64,000 nt of DNA from Sphaerotilus microaerophilus (lineage in GTDB: Bacteria > Pseudomonadota > Gammaproteobacteria > Burkholderiales > Burkholderiaceae_C), in NCBI RefSeq assembly GCF_023734135.1, contig NZ_AP025730.1:744001-808000 (forward strand). The letters are read 5' to 3'. Of this stretch, positions 15,900 through 24,004 are shown in pieces. A program made the translations under genes and the position numbers. Under the pieces are notes generated by a model, which saw only the letters and a program-made list of their open reading frames with translations, was not told where the DNA came from and did not search any database. Position 1 is the first letter of the stretch. The number at the start of each line of letters is the position of its first letter.

Positions 15900-17063
15900 A
15901 TGGACTTCGGCCTCAGAGACGAACAGAAGATGCTGCTCGACACCGTGCGGCGTTTCATCCAGCAGGAACTCCAGCCGCTCGAACAGGGCATCGAGGACAG
16001 CGGCGCACTGCCGCGCGAGGCGGCGCTGGCCGTCCACGAAAAGGCCAAGGCCCTGGGCCTGTGGGCGATGAACATGCCCGAATCGGTGGGCGGCGGCGGC
16101 CTGAGCGCGGTGGACCGCATCCTTTGCGAGGAGCAGTTCGGCCACACCAGCGACATCCTGATTCGCCGCGCCTTCGGCAACGTCTACGAGCCGCTGCTGG
16201 AGTGCCGCGGCGAACAGCGCGCGCGCTGGCTGGAACCGGCGGTGCGCGGCGAGCGCACCTGCGCCATCGCGATCACCGAGCCCGGCGCTGGCTCGGACGC
16301 CGCGGGCATCCAGACCCACGCCAAGCTGCGCGAGGACGGCTGCTGGGTGCTCAACGGTGCCAAGCACTTCATCAGCGACGGCGAGTGGAGCGATTTCTTC
16401 CTGGTCTCGGCCCGCACCGGCGACAAAGAGATCAGCATGTTCATGGTCGACAAGGGCCTGCCCGGCTTCACCGTCGGCAAGGACCAGAAGATGATGGGCC
16501 TGCGCGGCACGCCGCACGTCGAACTCTTCTTCGACCAGGTGGTGCTGGAGCCGCTGGCGCTGCTGGCCGAGCGCGGCCAGGGCTTCAAGCTGGCGATGGG
16601 CGCGCTCAACGTGGTGCGACTGGCGCAGGTCGGCGCGCGCGCGGTGGGCAAGGCCAGCCATGTGCTGGAGCAGATGACCGCCTACGCCACTGAGCGCAAG
16701 CAGTTCGGCCAGAAGATCGGCGACTTCCAGATGATCCAGACGATGCTGGCCGACAGCGTCATCGAGGTGAACGCCGCGCGCTGGATGGTGCTGCAGGCCG
16801 CCTGGAAGCTCGACCAGGGCCTGGACGCGCGCGAGGACATCGCGATGGTCAAGGTGCATGCGGCCGAGACGCTGGGCCGCGTGGTCGACCGCGCGGTGCA
16901 GCTCTTCGGCGGCATGGGCTTCTGCAAGGAGCTGCCGATCGAGCGCTACTACCGCGACGCCCGCATCTACCGCATCTTCGACGGCACCTCGGAAATCCAC
17001 CGTGGCGTGATCGCCAAGCAGGTGATGAAGAAGGGCGCCGCCCTCCACGACCTGCACCGCTGA
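15900..17063 (+). CDS. Acyl-CoA dehydrogenase with Asp in the catalytic-base position
   Basis: 387-residue acyl-CoA dehydrogenase with AIAITEPGAGSDAAGIQ, NGAKHFISDGEWSD and the C-terminal FGGMGFCKELPIERYYRDARIY. The catalytic loop reads IFDGTSEIH, putting Asp at about residue 361 where many family members have Glu; related subgroups such as ACAD10/11-type enzymes also use Asp. It starts 59 bp after an IclR-type palindrome and is followed, 29 bp later, by the CoA-transferase gene, so the two probably process the same acid: activation by CoA transfer, then dehydrogenation. Confidence 0.88.
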   Translation: MDFGLRDEQKMLLDTVRRFIQQELQPLEQGIEDSGALPREAALAVHEKAKALGLWAMNMPESVGGGGLSAVDRILCEEQFGHTSDILIRRAFGNVYEPLLECRGEQRARWLEPAVRGERTCAIAITEPGAGSDAAGIQTHAKLREDGCWVLNGAKHFISDGEWSDFFLVSARTGDKEISMFMVDKGLPGFTVGKDQKMMGLRGTPHVELFFDQVVLEPLALLAERGQGFKLAMGALNVVRLAQVGARAVGKASHVLEQMTAYATERKQFGQKIGDFQMIQTMLADSVIEVNAARWMVLQAAWKLDQGLDAREDIAMVKVHAAETLGRVVDRAVQLFGGMGFCKELPIERYYRDARIYRIFDGTSEIHRGVIAKQVMKKGAALHDLHR

Positions 17064-17092
17064 GCCGCTGAACCCTCGAACCGGACATTGCC

Positions 17093-18664
17093 ATGAAGAA
17101 CAAGTTCATGACCGCCGACGCGGCGGTGCGGCTGATCCGCGACGGCGACACCGTCGCGCTGATGGGCGGGGGCGGCGGGCTGATGGAGGCCACGCACCTG
17201 TTCCAGGCGGTGGAGCGCCGCTTCCTGGCCGGCGAAGGGCCCCACGGCCTGACGGTGGTGCACGCCCTGGGCATTGGCGACAAGGCCACCCTCGGCATGA
17301 ACTGCTTCGCCTACGCCGGGCTGGTCAAGCGCGTCATCGGCGGGCACTGGGTCTGGTCGCCGCGCATGCAGCAGCTGGCGCAGACCAACCAGATCGAGGC
17401 CTACATCCTGCCCGGCGGTGTGTCGTCCCAGCTCTTCCGCGAGATCGGTGGCGGCCGCCCGGGCCTGATCACCCACGTCGGCCTCGGCACCGTCTGCGAC
17501 CCCCGCCACGGCGGCGGGCGCATGAACGAGGCGGCGCAGGACGACCTGGCCGAAGTCGTCACCATCGACGGCCGCGAGTACCTGCGCTACAAGCCCTACC
17601 GCGTCGACGTCGCGCTGGTGCGCGCCTCAGCGGCGGACGAGGACGGCAACATCAGCTTCGAGCACGAGGCCGCCAACCTCGACGCCGCCCACATCGCCCT
17701 GGCCGCGCGCAGCAGCGGCGGCAAGGTGATCGTGCAGGTGAAGGAGCGATTGCCGCGCGGCAGCCTCAAGGCCCGCGAGGTGCGCATCCCCGCCGCCTGG
17801 GTGGACGCGGTGGTGGTCGATGCCGGCCAGCGCAGCAGCTACGACATCCCCTTCGACGCCACGCTCAGCGGCGAGCTCACCGGCGAGGCCCGCTTCGCCC
17901 CGCTGCCCGCCGAGGCCCGCGAGTTCGACGAGCGCCAGGCCGTCGCCCGCCGCGCCGCCTGCGAGCTCTTCGAGGGCGCGGTGGTCAACTACGGCGTCGG
18001 CATCCCCGACGCGGTCGCCAAGCTGGTGGTCGCGCGCGGCGAGCTGGACCGCATCTACCAGACCATCGAGCACGGCACCTACGGCGGCAGCCTCCTGGAC
18101 GGCGTGCTCTTCGGCTACGCTCGCAACGCCAGCGCGATGCTGGACGCCCCCACGCAGTTCGACTTCTACGGCGGCGGCGGCCTCGACCTGGCCTTCCTCG
18201 GCTTCGGCGAGATGGACGAGCTGGGCAACGTCAACGTCTCCCGCCTCGGCGGCCTGGCCGTCGGCCCGGGCGGCTTCATCGACATCGCCCAGAACGCCCG
18301 CAAGGTGATCTTCTGCGGTACCTTCGCGGCCAAGGGGGTGAAGCTCGCCACCGGCGACGGCGAGATGCGCGTGCTGCAGCAGGGCCAGGTGCACAAGCTC
18401 GTGAAGCGCGTCGACCAGATCACCTTCAGCGGCCCGCAGTCCCTGCAACGCGGCCAAACCGCGCTGTACCTGACCGAGCGCGCCAGCTTCCGACTCACGC
18501 CCGAAGGCCTGGAACTCTTCGAAATCGCCCCCGGCATCGACCTGCAGCGCGACGTGCTGGACCAGATGGACTTCACGCCGCGCATCGCCGCCGATCTGGC
18601 GGTGATGCCGGCGGGGCACTTCCGGGTGGAGGATGAGGGGGTGGGGGCGTTGGCGGAGCGGTGA
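17093..18664 (+). CDS. Fused-subunit acyl-CoA:carboxylate CoA-transferase
   Basis: 523-residue class I CoA-transferase with alpha-like (about 1-270) and beta-like (about 280-510) halves in one chain, as in propionate or acetate CoA-transferases. The glycine-rich MGGGGGL loop, GGHWVWSPRMQQL, and the catalytic Glu at about residue 326 in TIEHGTYGGSLL are intact. Downstream of an acyl-CoA dehydrogenase it would activate a carboxylic acid using an acyl-CoA donor. Two damaged copies of its 3' end lie 4.5 and 5.7 kb downstream (23160 and 24402). Confidence 0.88.
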   Translation: MKNKFMTADAAVRLIRDGDTVALMGGGGGLMEATHLFQAVERRFLAGEGPHGLTVVHALGIGDKATLGMNCFAYAGLVKRVIGGHWVWSPRMQQLAQTNQIEAYILPGGVSSQLFREIGGGRPGLITHVGLGTVCDPRHGGGRMNEAAQDDLAEVVTIDGREYLRYKPYRVDVALVRASAADEDGNISFEHEAANLDAAHIALAARSSGGKVIVQVKERLPRGSLKAREVRIPAAWVDAVVVDAGQRSSYDIPFDATLSGELTGEARFAPLPAEAREFDERQAVARRAACELFEGAVVNYGVGIPDAVAKLVVARGELDRIYQTIEHGTYGGSLLDGVLFGYARNASAMLDAPTQFDFYGGGGLDLAFLGFGEMDELGNVNVSRLGGLAVGPGGFIDIAQNARKVIFCGTFAAKGVKLATGDGEMRVLQQGQVHKLVKRVDQITFSGPQSLQRGQTALYLTERASFRLTPEGLELFEIAPGIDLQRDVLDQMDFTPRIAADLAVMPAGHFRVEDEGVGALAER

Positions 18665-19007
18665 GGCTGCAGCCCGCGTCAGTGAACCGTCGCAGCGGCG
18701 GCCGGCGCTACGAGGCGGGCAGGGAAATACCGCGCCGTCCTGCCGCGACCCGCTCAAGCGGCTTGGGCAGACATTGGTGGGGAACAGGCCCCAGCCTGCT
18801 TCAATCGCACGTACCCGCCAACCTTCCCGCGTAGCCACTGGTGTCCCGCACGGCGTACATCTCCCTGCCTGCGCTCGTGCCACCCGAGTCGTTGCTGTGT
18901 CAACTTTTTCACGGTACGCTGCAGCTTGACATTCAGCAATGTCATGAGACCCGTTGTTGGCGACAGCCACCGGATGAAGAGGGTTCGAGGGTAGAGGAGA
19001 GGGCGCC
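18665..19007. other. 343-bp region without a convincing gene; palindrome near LuxR-type gene
   Basis: No frame here shows protein similarity or a good start. It ends with an upstream region for the LuxR-type gene: a TTGACA (18926-18931) overlaps a perfect dyad TGACATT-CAGC-AATGTCA at 18927-18944. The dyad lies 63 bp before the ATG and could be an autoregulatory operator. No good TATAAT spacing was seen after the TTGACA. Confidence 0.45.
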
Positions 19008-19892
19008 ATGCTGCAGCACAGAAACTGCATCTCTATTTCGACCCAGGGCGTCGACGCCTCGGAGCGTCACGCTTTTTGGGTGGACATGGTCTGTGCTCAT
19101 TTGGTCCGGGTCAACTGCCTTGAAGTGGCCCAGCGGTCAAGGTTCTTCGGTCACATCGACCAACGACAGATCGGCGCGCTGAGCATCTCTCGGGTGCGTT
19201 CACAGGCCCAACGCGTCCGCCTGACGCCCAAATTCATCGCCCAAGCCAGCCAGGAGCATGTACTGGTCAACATCCAGCGCCGCGGCAGGTCAGTGGTTCG
19301 CCAGGATGGGCGGGAGGCCGTCCTTCAACCGGGCGACATGGCGCTGTACACCAGTGACCACCCCTACGAACTCGCCTTCGATGCAGGATTCGAACAGCAC
19401 GTGCTGATCCTGCCCGCGCAACTGGTCCGGGATCGGGTGCCGGACCTCCACCGTGTGACCGCTACCACCTTGTCCTGCGCCCACCCCACCGCAACACTCC
19501 TGCGTCATGCGGCGGAAATACTATCCAGTGATCAAGGCTCGGTAAGCACCGATGTCTTGGGCCATGTCGCATGCGAACTGATCGTAGGCTGCGCCGCGGA
19601 AATCGTGGACAAAGCGCCGCAGGGATCCGGATCGTCGCCGGTCATGTGGTCGTCAAAAACCGAGCAAGCGGGTCTGCCTGCTCCGCCGGACACGCTGCAA
19701 AGACCCACGCCACGCGAACGGGCGATTCTTGAGTTGACCGCCAAGGGCTATAGCTATGTTGAGATCGCTGACCGCTTGGGTGTTTCCGTGAACACGGTGC
19801 GCACGCACGTACGGGGGCTGTACGGGAAGCTGGGCGCGGAGAACAGGACGGAGGCGGTGTTTGAGGCGCAGAGGGTGGGTTGGCTAGCTTAA
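19008..19892 (+). CDS. Hybrid regulator: AraC-type sensor domain fused to LuxR-type HTH
   Basis: 294-residue regulator. Residues about 20-145 look like the AraC_binding_2 cupin-like sensor (HVLVNIQRRGRSVVRQDGRE, LQPGDMALYTSDHPYELAF, HVLILPAQLV). Instead of the two AraC helices, the C-terminus (about 233-290) is a GerE/LuxR HTH: TPRERAILELTAKGYSYVEI, ADRLGVSVNTVRTHVRGLYG, KLGAENRTEAV. No autoinducer-binding or receiver domain is present. It lies alone on the plus strand at the left end of the AT-richer island. Ligand and targets are unknown; the palindrome at 18927 is a candidate self-site. Confidence 0.8.
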   Translation: MLQHRNCISISTQGVDASERHAFWVDMVCAHLVRVNCLEVAQRSRFFGHIDQRQIGALSISRVRSQAQRVRLTPKFIAQASQEHVLVNIQRRGRSVVRQDGREAVLQPGDMALYTSDHPYELAFDAGFEQHVLILPAQLVRDRVPDLHRVTATTLSCAHPTATLLRHAAEILSSDQGSVSTDVLGHVACELIVGCAAEIVDKAPQGSGSSPVMWSSKTEQAGLPAPPDTLQRPTPRERAILELTAKGYSYVEIADRLGVSVNTVRTHVRGLYGKLGAENRTEAVFEAQRVGWLA

Positions 19893-19934
19893 TTGAGCAA
19901 GATCAGTGCGTAATACCGTTCGATCTCTGTTCGT

Positions 19935-20706
19935 TCACGGAACTCGGCAAAAGGCAATGATGCGACCGCCCTCAAATCGCATCTCTTTCGGAATTGCGGG
20001 ATCTTTGCATGCAAACCATGCGGTAGATTCTGCCGCACGATTTTGTAACACCTGTCTACTGTTGGCGTTAATGCCTCTGTAATTTATCAAATTAGAGGCG
20101 CGTGCACAATCGTGAACTGTTGCCCATGCATCGGGTCGTGGTTTGATGTTACAAAATCCAAAATTGACCTTGAACGAACAGGTGTTTGTGAATCCGCCCA
20201 CACCTTCTTGGATTGGCGTCAAGCAGCCGTGAACGGGTTCCCCGGGTTGGCCTCTATGTGGCTGTGACTGATTTTCTTGGCTTGGGGTTGATGCCTGAGG
20301 TTTCGGCCTATCACCGTCTGGTTGTCGATTTCGTGAGTGTTGATAACTACCAATGGCAGAACCAAGTTGCCCCAATGCTTCCTGCAACTCACGGGAATCG
20401 GATGCGCCTTCAGAAGTCGTCGATTGCGGAGATCTCGCCGCAACTCGAGGGCCTCCGCCATTCTTGGTCCGCGCAATGCATTCGTTGGTTCGCTCTCGGC
20501 ACAATGCTATCGCAGCTTCTGACCCGTATGCGTTGTCGATGCAATCGACCCTGCGAATCTTACAGTCGCCTTCAGTTTCCGCTTCATCCAGCCATCTGAG
20601 TCCGGGATTAATGTGGGGTTTAGACTCCATGTAATGCCGATTGAAACTATCGCAACCGCTGACCGCGACAGCGATGACAACGATCAGCAAATAGAGGGGA
20701 CTGTTT
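19935..20706 (-). pseudogene. Lipoprotein gene cut from its start by an IS element (3' part)
   Basis: The surviving frame (251 residues from a TTG at 20690) begins LIVVIAVAVSGC, a lipobox, but lacks the charged start of a signal peptide. The IS begins 16 bases upstream. Removing the IS and one copy of the TGTTT duplication joins this frame to ATG 21886 and restores MNTLFKNSPLY before LLIVVIAVAVSGC, a normal lipoprotein signal, for a 262-residue protein. The mature part has several Cys pairs (DCKIRRVDC, CRERTNEC, CSFKVNFGFCN) and a polar Gln/Pro-rich middle; no known domain recognised. It probably followed the outer-membrane gene in one operon before the insertion. Confidence 0.8.
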
Positions 20707-20719
20707 TAGGACTTACGCA
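20707..20719 (+). repeat. IS terminal inverted repeat, left end
   Basis: TAGGACTTACGCA, perfect inverse of the right end; preceded by the TGTTT duplication. Confidence 0.92.
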
Positions 20720-20765
20720 GGGTCACTTCAGCTAGCGCAATGATTCGCCATTTCGACTCAATATG

Positions 20766-21779
20766 TCAGATGGGTGCCATGCGAATGGTTGGTGACCGAA
20801 GTTCCTTCTTGAGGAATTCCGAGAGGATTCCCTTCTTCAGGCTGTAGATGTTTGTCTTCAGCGCTTTGGCCGTCTCGCAGAGGTGGACCCAGGCCAATAT
20901 CGCGCAGGCGATGTGATTCTTCTGTGACCGGGCCATTCTGCACTGACATTTTTCGATGCCAAGAACCTGCTTGATCTCCCTGTGGTACTGCTCAATCTTC
21001 CAGCGCACGGCACACATCTCATGCGTATCGTCCGTCGAATCTTGAGATAGGTCGTTTGTCACAACCCAGTCCGTGCGATTGGTATCAACCACAACCCGGA
21101 ACAGTTTCAGCTTGATGTCACTGGGAAACTTGAACAGTTTGACGTGTTTGCCATGCACATGTTCTTGGGCACTCCACTGCAGCGTACTGACCGCCTTGTA
21201 GGGCTGCTGGCCTTGGCTGTCGTCAACCTTGCGATTGCTCTTGAGCGGGCAGTAGAAGTGCTTGCCCGCCCGGTGGATGTGCTTCATCAGATCCATGGTG
21301 GCGTACCAGGAGTCCATCAGCACGGTGCGAAAGGGCAGCTTCTTGTGCGCCATGGCATTGTCGAACATCTCCTGGACATGATCCAGCTTGGACTTGCCGT
21401 CTTCGTCAGGCGCATAGATGCGCCAGTCGATGATCCAGTAGTGGCCGGTCTTGATGTTCACGTACAGGCAGTTGACCACCCCAATGCCCTTGATCAGGCC
21501 GTGGGCGTTGCCGCTGTACTGTTTGCGCACCAGCTCGATTTTGTGCGAGTGGTTCTTGTCCAGAACGCTGTCATCGAAAACCAGGCAGGCATCGTCGTCA
21601 AATTCGATGTTTCGTCGGGCCAGATTCCAGACATCGGCCGGGCTGATATTGGCAGCCTGCAAGTAGCGATTTATGGCGTCATGAGAAAACCTCTGATGGT
21701 GATCCGCAAAATAGGTCTGCGTGTAGTTGATTTGTGTGGATATCAGAAATTGGCAGTAGTCTCGGCTCGTGGGTTTCAT
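20766..21779 (-). CDS. DDE transposase of the IS701/IS4-like element
   Basis: 337-residue transposase. The first catalytic region is CLVFDDSVLDKNHSHKIELV, the second LPFRTVLMDSWYAT, and the third contains RWKIEQYHREIKQVLGIEK with the YREK-like signature and CQCRMARSQKNHIACA. These patterns are those of IS701-type members of the IS4 superfamily. It fills the element almost completely, with 46 and 72 bp of end sequence on the two sides, and looks intact. Confidence 0.9.
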   Translation of the reverse strand: MKPTSRDYCQFLISTQINYTQTYFADHHQRFSHDAINRYLQAANISPADVWNLARRNIEFDDDACLVFDDSVLDKNHSHKIELVRKQYSGNAHGLIKGIGVVNCLYVNIKTGHYWIIDWRIYAPDEDGKSKLDHVQEMFDNAMAHKKLPFRTVLMDSWYATMDLMKHIHRAGKHFYCPLKSNRKVDDSQGQQPYKAVSTLQWSAQEHVHGKHVKLFKFPSDIKLKLFRVVVDTNRTDWVVTNDLSQDSTDDTHEMCAVRWKIEQYHREIKQVLGIEKCQCRMARSQKNHIACAILAWVHLCETAKALKTNIYSLKKGILSEFLKKELRSPTIRMAPI

Positions 21780-21851
21780 GGTGAATATATTATCACAAAT
21801 ACCACGAAATCGGCGCCGATATATTAAATAATCTAGTTTGATTTAAACGTT

Positions 21852-21864
21852 TGCGTAAGTCCTA
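21852..21864 (-). repeat. IS terminal inverted repeat, right end
   Basis: TGCGTAAGTCCTA, perfect inverse of the left end; followed by the TGTTT duplication at 21865-21869. Confidence 0.92.
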
Positions 21865-21886
21865 TGTTTTTGAAAAGGGTATTCAT
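21865..21886 (-). pseudogene. 5' fragment of the IS-split lipoprotein gene
   Basis: Seven codons and one base (ATG AAT ACC CTT TTC AAA AAC A) encode MNTLFKN, the start of the signal peptide whose remainder lies beyond the IS at 20706. Between this fragment and the next gene on the right (21887-22125) I see no coding region. A TATAAT at 21953-21958 lies on the plus strand but heads into no gene. Confidence 0.75.
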
Positions 21887-22125
21887 TTTCCAGAAACATC
21901 AAGAACATCCGGATTCGGGGTGGACTCAACAGTGAAGTGATGGATTCAATGATATAATGCAAGAATTATTTTTCCTCGTGGTTTCGGGCGGATTCTTGTA
22001 CAGTGTGCCCATGACTCGCAATACAGTGGACTGATTGTTGGTCATTTCTGAAGCCTTCGAAATAAACCTGCAAACCCATCGCGTCCCCGAACTCGTGGAT
22101 GGCAACATCACGATTTCACGGTAGG

Positions 22126-23019
22126 CTAGCGACTGAACTCCCAGCCTAACTGGGCCGCAATCCAACCCTTTCCATCGTGCGGGTAGACTTCAACATTGTT
22201 TGAGCCAACACGATCCCTCCCCCACATGATCCCGGCGCGGAACGGGGTTTCGGATTTCGTGACGTCAAACATCAGGCCGATACCGCTCGACAATCCCCAA
22301 AAATTCCGATCTTTGAGCGTGTCGCCGTCTTTCACCTTGACCCTGATCTCGGTGACGGCATAGGTTCCAATGAGGCTGATGCCCCAGCCCGTTTGGCCCA
22401 TACGATAACCGATAAACGGCCCGATGGTCGTTCCGGGTTCCAAGCTCTTGTCGTGCCGAAAGTATTTGTAGGGAATGATGAGTCCGCCGTAAATGAATCC
22501 GAGTTGGTTGTAGCCGAACTCGCGCAGCTTGGTACTGCTCACCCTGTAGCTGCGGCCTTCCTTGACCATGGGCTTCAAGGCTTTGCAGTCAGTTTCACTG
22601 ACGGTGATTGTGGAGGCTACCTGAAAGATAGTAGTTGACATGTACACCGCCGATCCTTCAGGCGCCGAAGGGCCTGCCGCATCGGAGGCCTTGGGACGGA
22701 CTTCCTTCACGTCGCAGGGCAGATCTTTGACGACCACCGTCAAGATTCCAGATTCATCGGTGGTTACCTTTAGTTTTGTACGAGGTGGCGCGATGAACTT
22801 ATCATTCCCATTACTGCCCTTCTCGTCATTCAACAGAGGTGTAAAACCGTCTGCCGCGGATTTCAGGATGATGAGATCGCCCGTCGCCAGGGTTGACATC
22901 TGTGATGACGCCGTTGATGCAGGTGCACGCGTCTCTGCATTGGATTCAGTCTGGTCGGCTGCGGATGCAGTTGCCGTGCTCACAGCTGCCAGCACCACGC
23001 ATGTTCGGAGTAATTTCAT
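22126..23019 (-). CDS. Predicted exported outer-membrane-type protein
   Basis: 297-residue protein with a Sec signal peptide (MKLLRTCVVLAAVSTATASA). The middle contains STLATGDLIILKSAADGFTP and a DLPCDVKEV segment; the C-terminal 130 residues alternate polar and aromatic residues in strand-like runs (GPFIGYRMGQTGWGISLIGT, FWGLSSGIGLMFDV, FRAGIMWGRDRVG) and end in GWEFSR, close to the terminal aromatic of outer-membrane barrels. A GGAGGGTCACC site precedes ATG 23019. Lower GC than the flanks, in the same block as the disrupted lipoprotein gene, with which it may have formed an operon. No specific family recognised. Confidence 0.7.
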   Translation of the reverse strand: MKLLRTCVVLAAVSTATASAADQTESNAETRAPASTASSQMSTLATGDLIILKSAADGFTPLLNDEKGSNGNDKFIAPPRTKLKVTTDESGILTVVVKDLPCDVKEVRPKASDAAGPSAPEGSAVYMSTTIFQVASTITVSETDCKALKPMVKEGRSYRVSSTKLREFGYNQLGFIYGGLIIPYKYFRHDKSLEPGTTIGPFIGYRMGQTGWGISLIGTYAVTEIRVKVKDGDTLKDRNFWGLSSGIGLMFDVTKSETPFRAGIMWGRDRVGSNNVEVYPHDGKGWIAAQLGWEFSR

Positions 23020-23138
23020 GGTGACCCTCCACACAGTTCCCTGTTCACTGGTCTTTGGCGGGTACAGAAGCACCACGCCCGCAGAATGAAAAGATGTATT
23101 TCTGTCGCGTTGATCTTGCGCAAACTGGCAAGCTTGCG

Positions 23139-23158
23139 CCTCATCAAAACTGATGAGG
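23139..23158. terminator. Hairpin CCTCATCA-AAAC-TGATGAGG
   Basis: Perfect 8-bp stem with a 4-base loop and no T-run, immediately left of the CoA-transferase remnant at 23160. It may be a terminator-like hairpin or mark the edge of inserted DNA; the role is uncertain. Confidence 0.35.
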
Positions 23159-23159
23159 T

Positions 23160-23216
23160 GACGGCCAGATGCGCGTGCTGCAGCAGGGCTAGGTGCACAA
23201 GCTTGTGGAGTGTGTC
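23160..23216 (+). pseudogene. Fragment of CoA-transferase 3' region (copy A)
   Basis: About 57 bases match 18356-18412 inside the intact CoA-transferase gene, from GACGG-C/G-GAGATGCGCGTGCTGC through GTGCACAAGCT, with scattered substitutions. It corresponds to residues around 422-441 (DGEMRVLQQGQVHKLVKRV). One change creates an in-frame TAG. The DNA on either side is unrelated to the gene. Confidence 0.75.
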
Positions 23217-23286
23217 GCCCCGATCCCATTCAGCAGCGCCCAGCGGTTCACACGTAGACTGTGCGCACTCAACCCGTGGAGTGGCG

Positions 23287-23517
23287 ATGAACATCACCTT
23301 GTCGGTCGACGACCGCGTCGTCGAGTTGGCGCGTCGCTCGGTCCAGTCGATGGGCAAGAGCCTGAACCAGGCGGTGCGCGACTATCTGGAGCAGCTAGCC
23401 GGCCGGCAGCAGTTGGCGGCCGAGTTGGAGCAGTTCGAGCAGTCCGCGCTGAACACGCCGGGCCGGCTGGGCGGCTGGCGTTTCGACCGCGACGAGGCCA
23501 ACGAGCGTGGTGCGTAG
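23287..23517 (+). CDS. Ribbon-helix-helix-like antitoxin of a decayed TA pair
   Basis: 76-residue protein MNITLSVDDRVVELARRSVQ with KSLNQAVRDYLEQLAG, a ribbon-helix-helix/antitoxin pattern: a short N-terminal strand that pairs between monomers, then two helices, then an acidic tail that usually masks a toxin. A PIN toxin would normally follow in overlap; only a broken remnant does (23510-23599). The antitoxin is thus an orphan that may now act only as a DNA-binding protein. Confidence 0.7.
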   Translation: MNITLSVDDRVVELARRSVQSMGKSLNQAVRDYLEQLAGRQQLAAELEQFEQSALNTPGRLGGWRFDRDEANERGA

Positions 23518-23599
23518 TTTCATCGGCTACTACATGCTGGTCTACACCGACGCTGGAGATGATCCGTTGCGGCAGCGCCGCTCAGTCCGGTCGCAGTAA
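23510..23599 (+). pseudogene. Decayed N-terminus of a PIN-domain toxin
   Basis: From GTG 23510, overlapping the antitoxin end, the frame reads VRSFIGYYMLVYTDAGDDPL and stops after 29 codons at 23599. Intact partners begin like MRSFIDTNVLVYTDA; here the first catalytic Asp and its neighbours (DTNV) have become GYYM, and the other ~110 residues are absent. The remnant runs head-on into the stop of the vapC gene on the other strand. Confidence 0.6.
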
Positions 23600-24004
23600 C
23601 GGGATCACCTTGCGCCCGTGGCGGCGGTAGATGTGGAAGTCGCTGTCGAGGGTGAACACCCGGCTGGTGGCGTACAGCTCGCTCATGCGCACCAGGCAGG
23701 CGTCGGCCAGCGAGGCCGGCACGTTGTCGTAGCGCTCGAACAGCGCCTTCACGGCCTCGGCCTCGTCGCCCAGCGACATGCCGATGCGCACCACGCCACG
23801 GCTGAGCAGGGCCAGTGCCTTGGCCGGGTCGTGGCCGCCGCGGGCGAGGAGGAAGCAGGTTTCGGCGACCACCGCTTCGCAGGTGAGCAGCGGCCCGGTG
23901 ATGAGGCCGAACTGCTCGCGCGCCCAGGCGTGGTGGCGGTCATCCCGGCAATGCAGGGCCACCCAGGGCCCAGTGTCGAGCAGGACGGCGGGCGCGCCGC
24001 TCAC
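23582..24004 (-). CDS. PIN-domain toxin ribonuclease (VapC-type)
   Basis: 140-residue PIN protein. Acidic metal-site residues expected for the family are visible: Asp10 in VLLDTGPW, Glu48 in EAVVAETCFLL, Asp101 in SLADACLVRM and Asp120/122 in VFTLDSDF. VapC toxins cleave tRNA or rRNA. Its ATG overlaps the antitoxin stop by 4 bases (24001-24004), a standard TA arrangement with the antitoxin first. It appears intact. Confidence 0.85.
   Translation of the reverse strand: MSGAPAVLLDTGPWVALHCRDDRHHAWAREQFGLITGPLLTCEAVVAETCFLLARGGHDPAKALALLSRGVVRIGMSLGDEAEAVKALFERYDNVPASLADACLVRMSELYATSRVFTLDSDFHIYRRHGRKVIPLLRPD

Larger units (their letters stand above)
20707..21864 (-). mobile_element. Complete insertion sequence, 1158 bp, DDE type (IS701/IS4-like)
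   Basis: Bounded by 13-bp perfect inverted repeats TAGGACTTACGCA (20707-20719) and TGCGTAAGTCCTA (21852-21864) and flanked by a perfect 5-bp target duplication TGTTT (20702-20706 and 21865-21869). It contains one transposase gene on the minus strand. The intact ends, intact transposase and perfect duplication point to a recent insertion. It splits a lipoprotein gene in its signal-peptide codons. Confidence 0.93.

Noticed and set aside
19008..19892. Quorum-sensing LuxR regulator
   Set aside because: The N-terminus is AraC-type, not autoinducer-binding, and no luxI-like synthase is nearby.
21953..21958. TATAAT as promoter of a plus-strand gene
   Set aside because: No gene follows on that strand for over 1 kb; the region is AT-rich so chance is likely.
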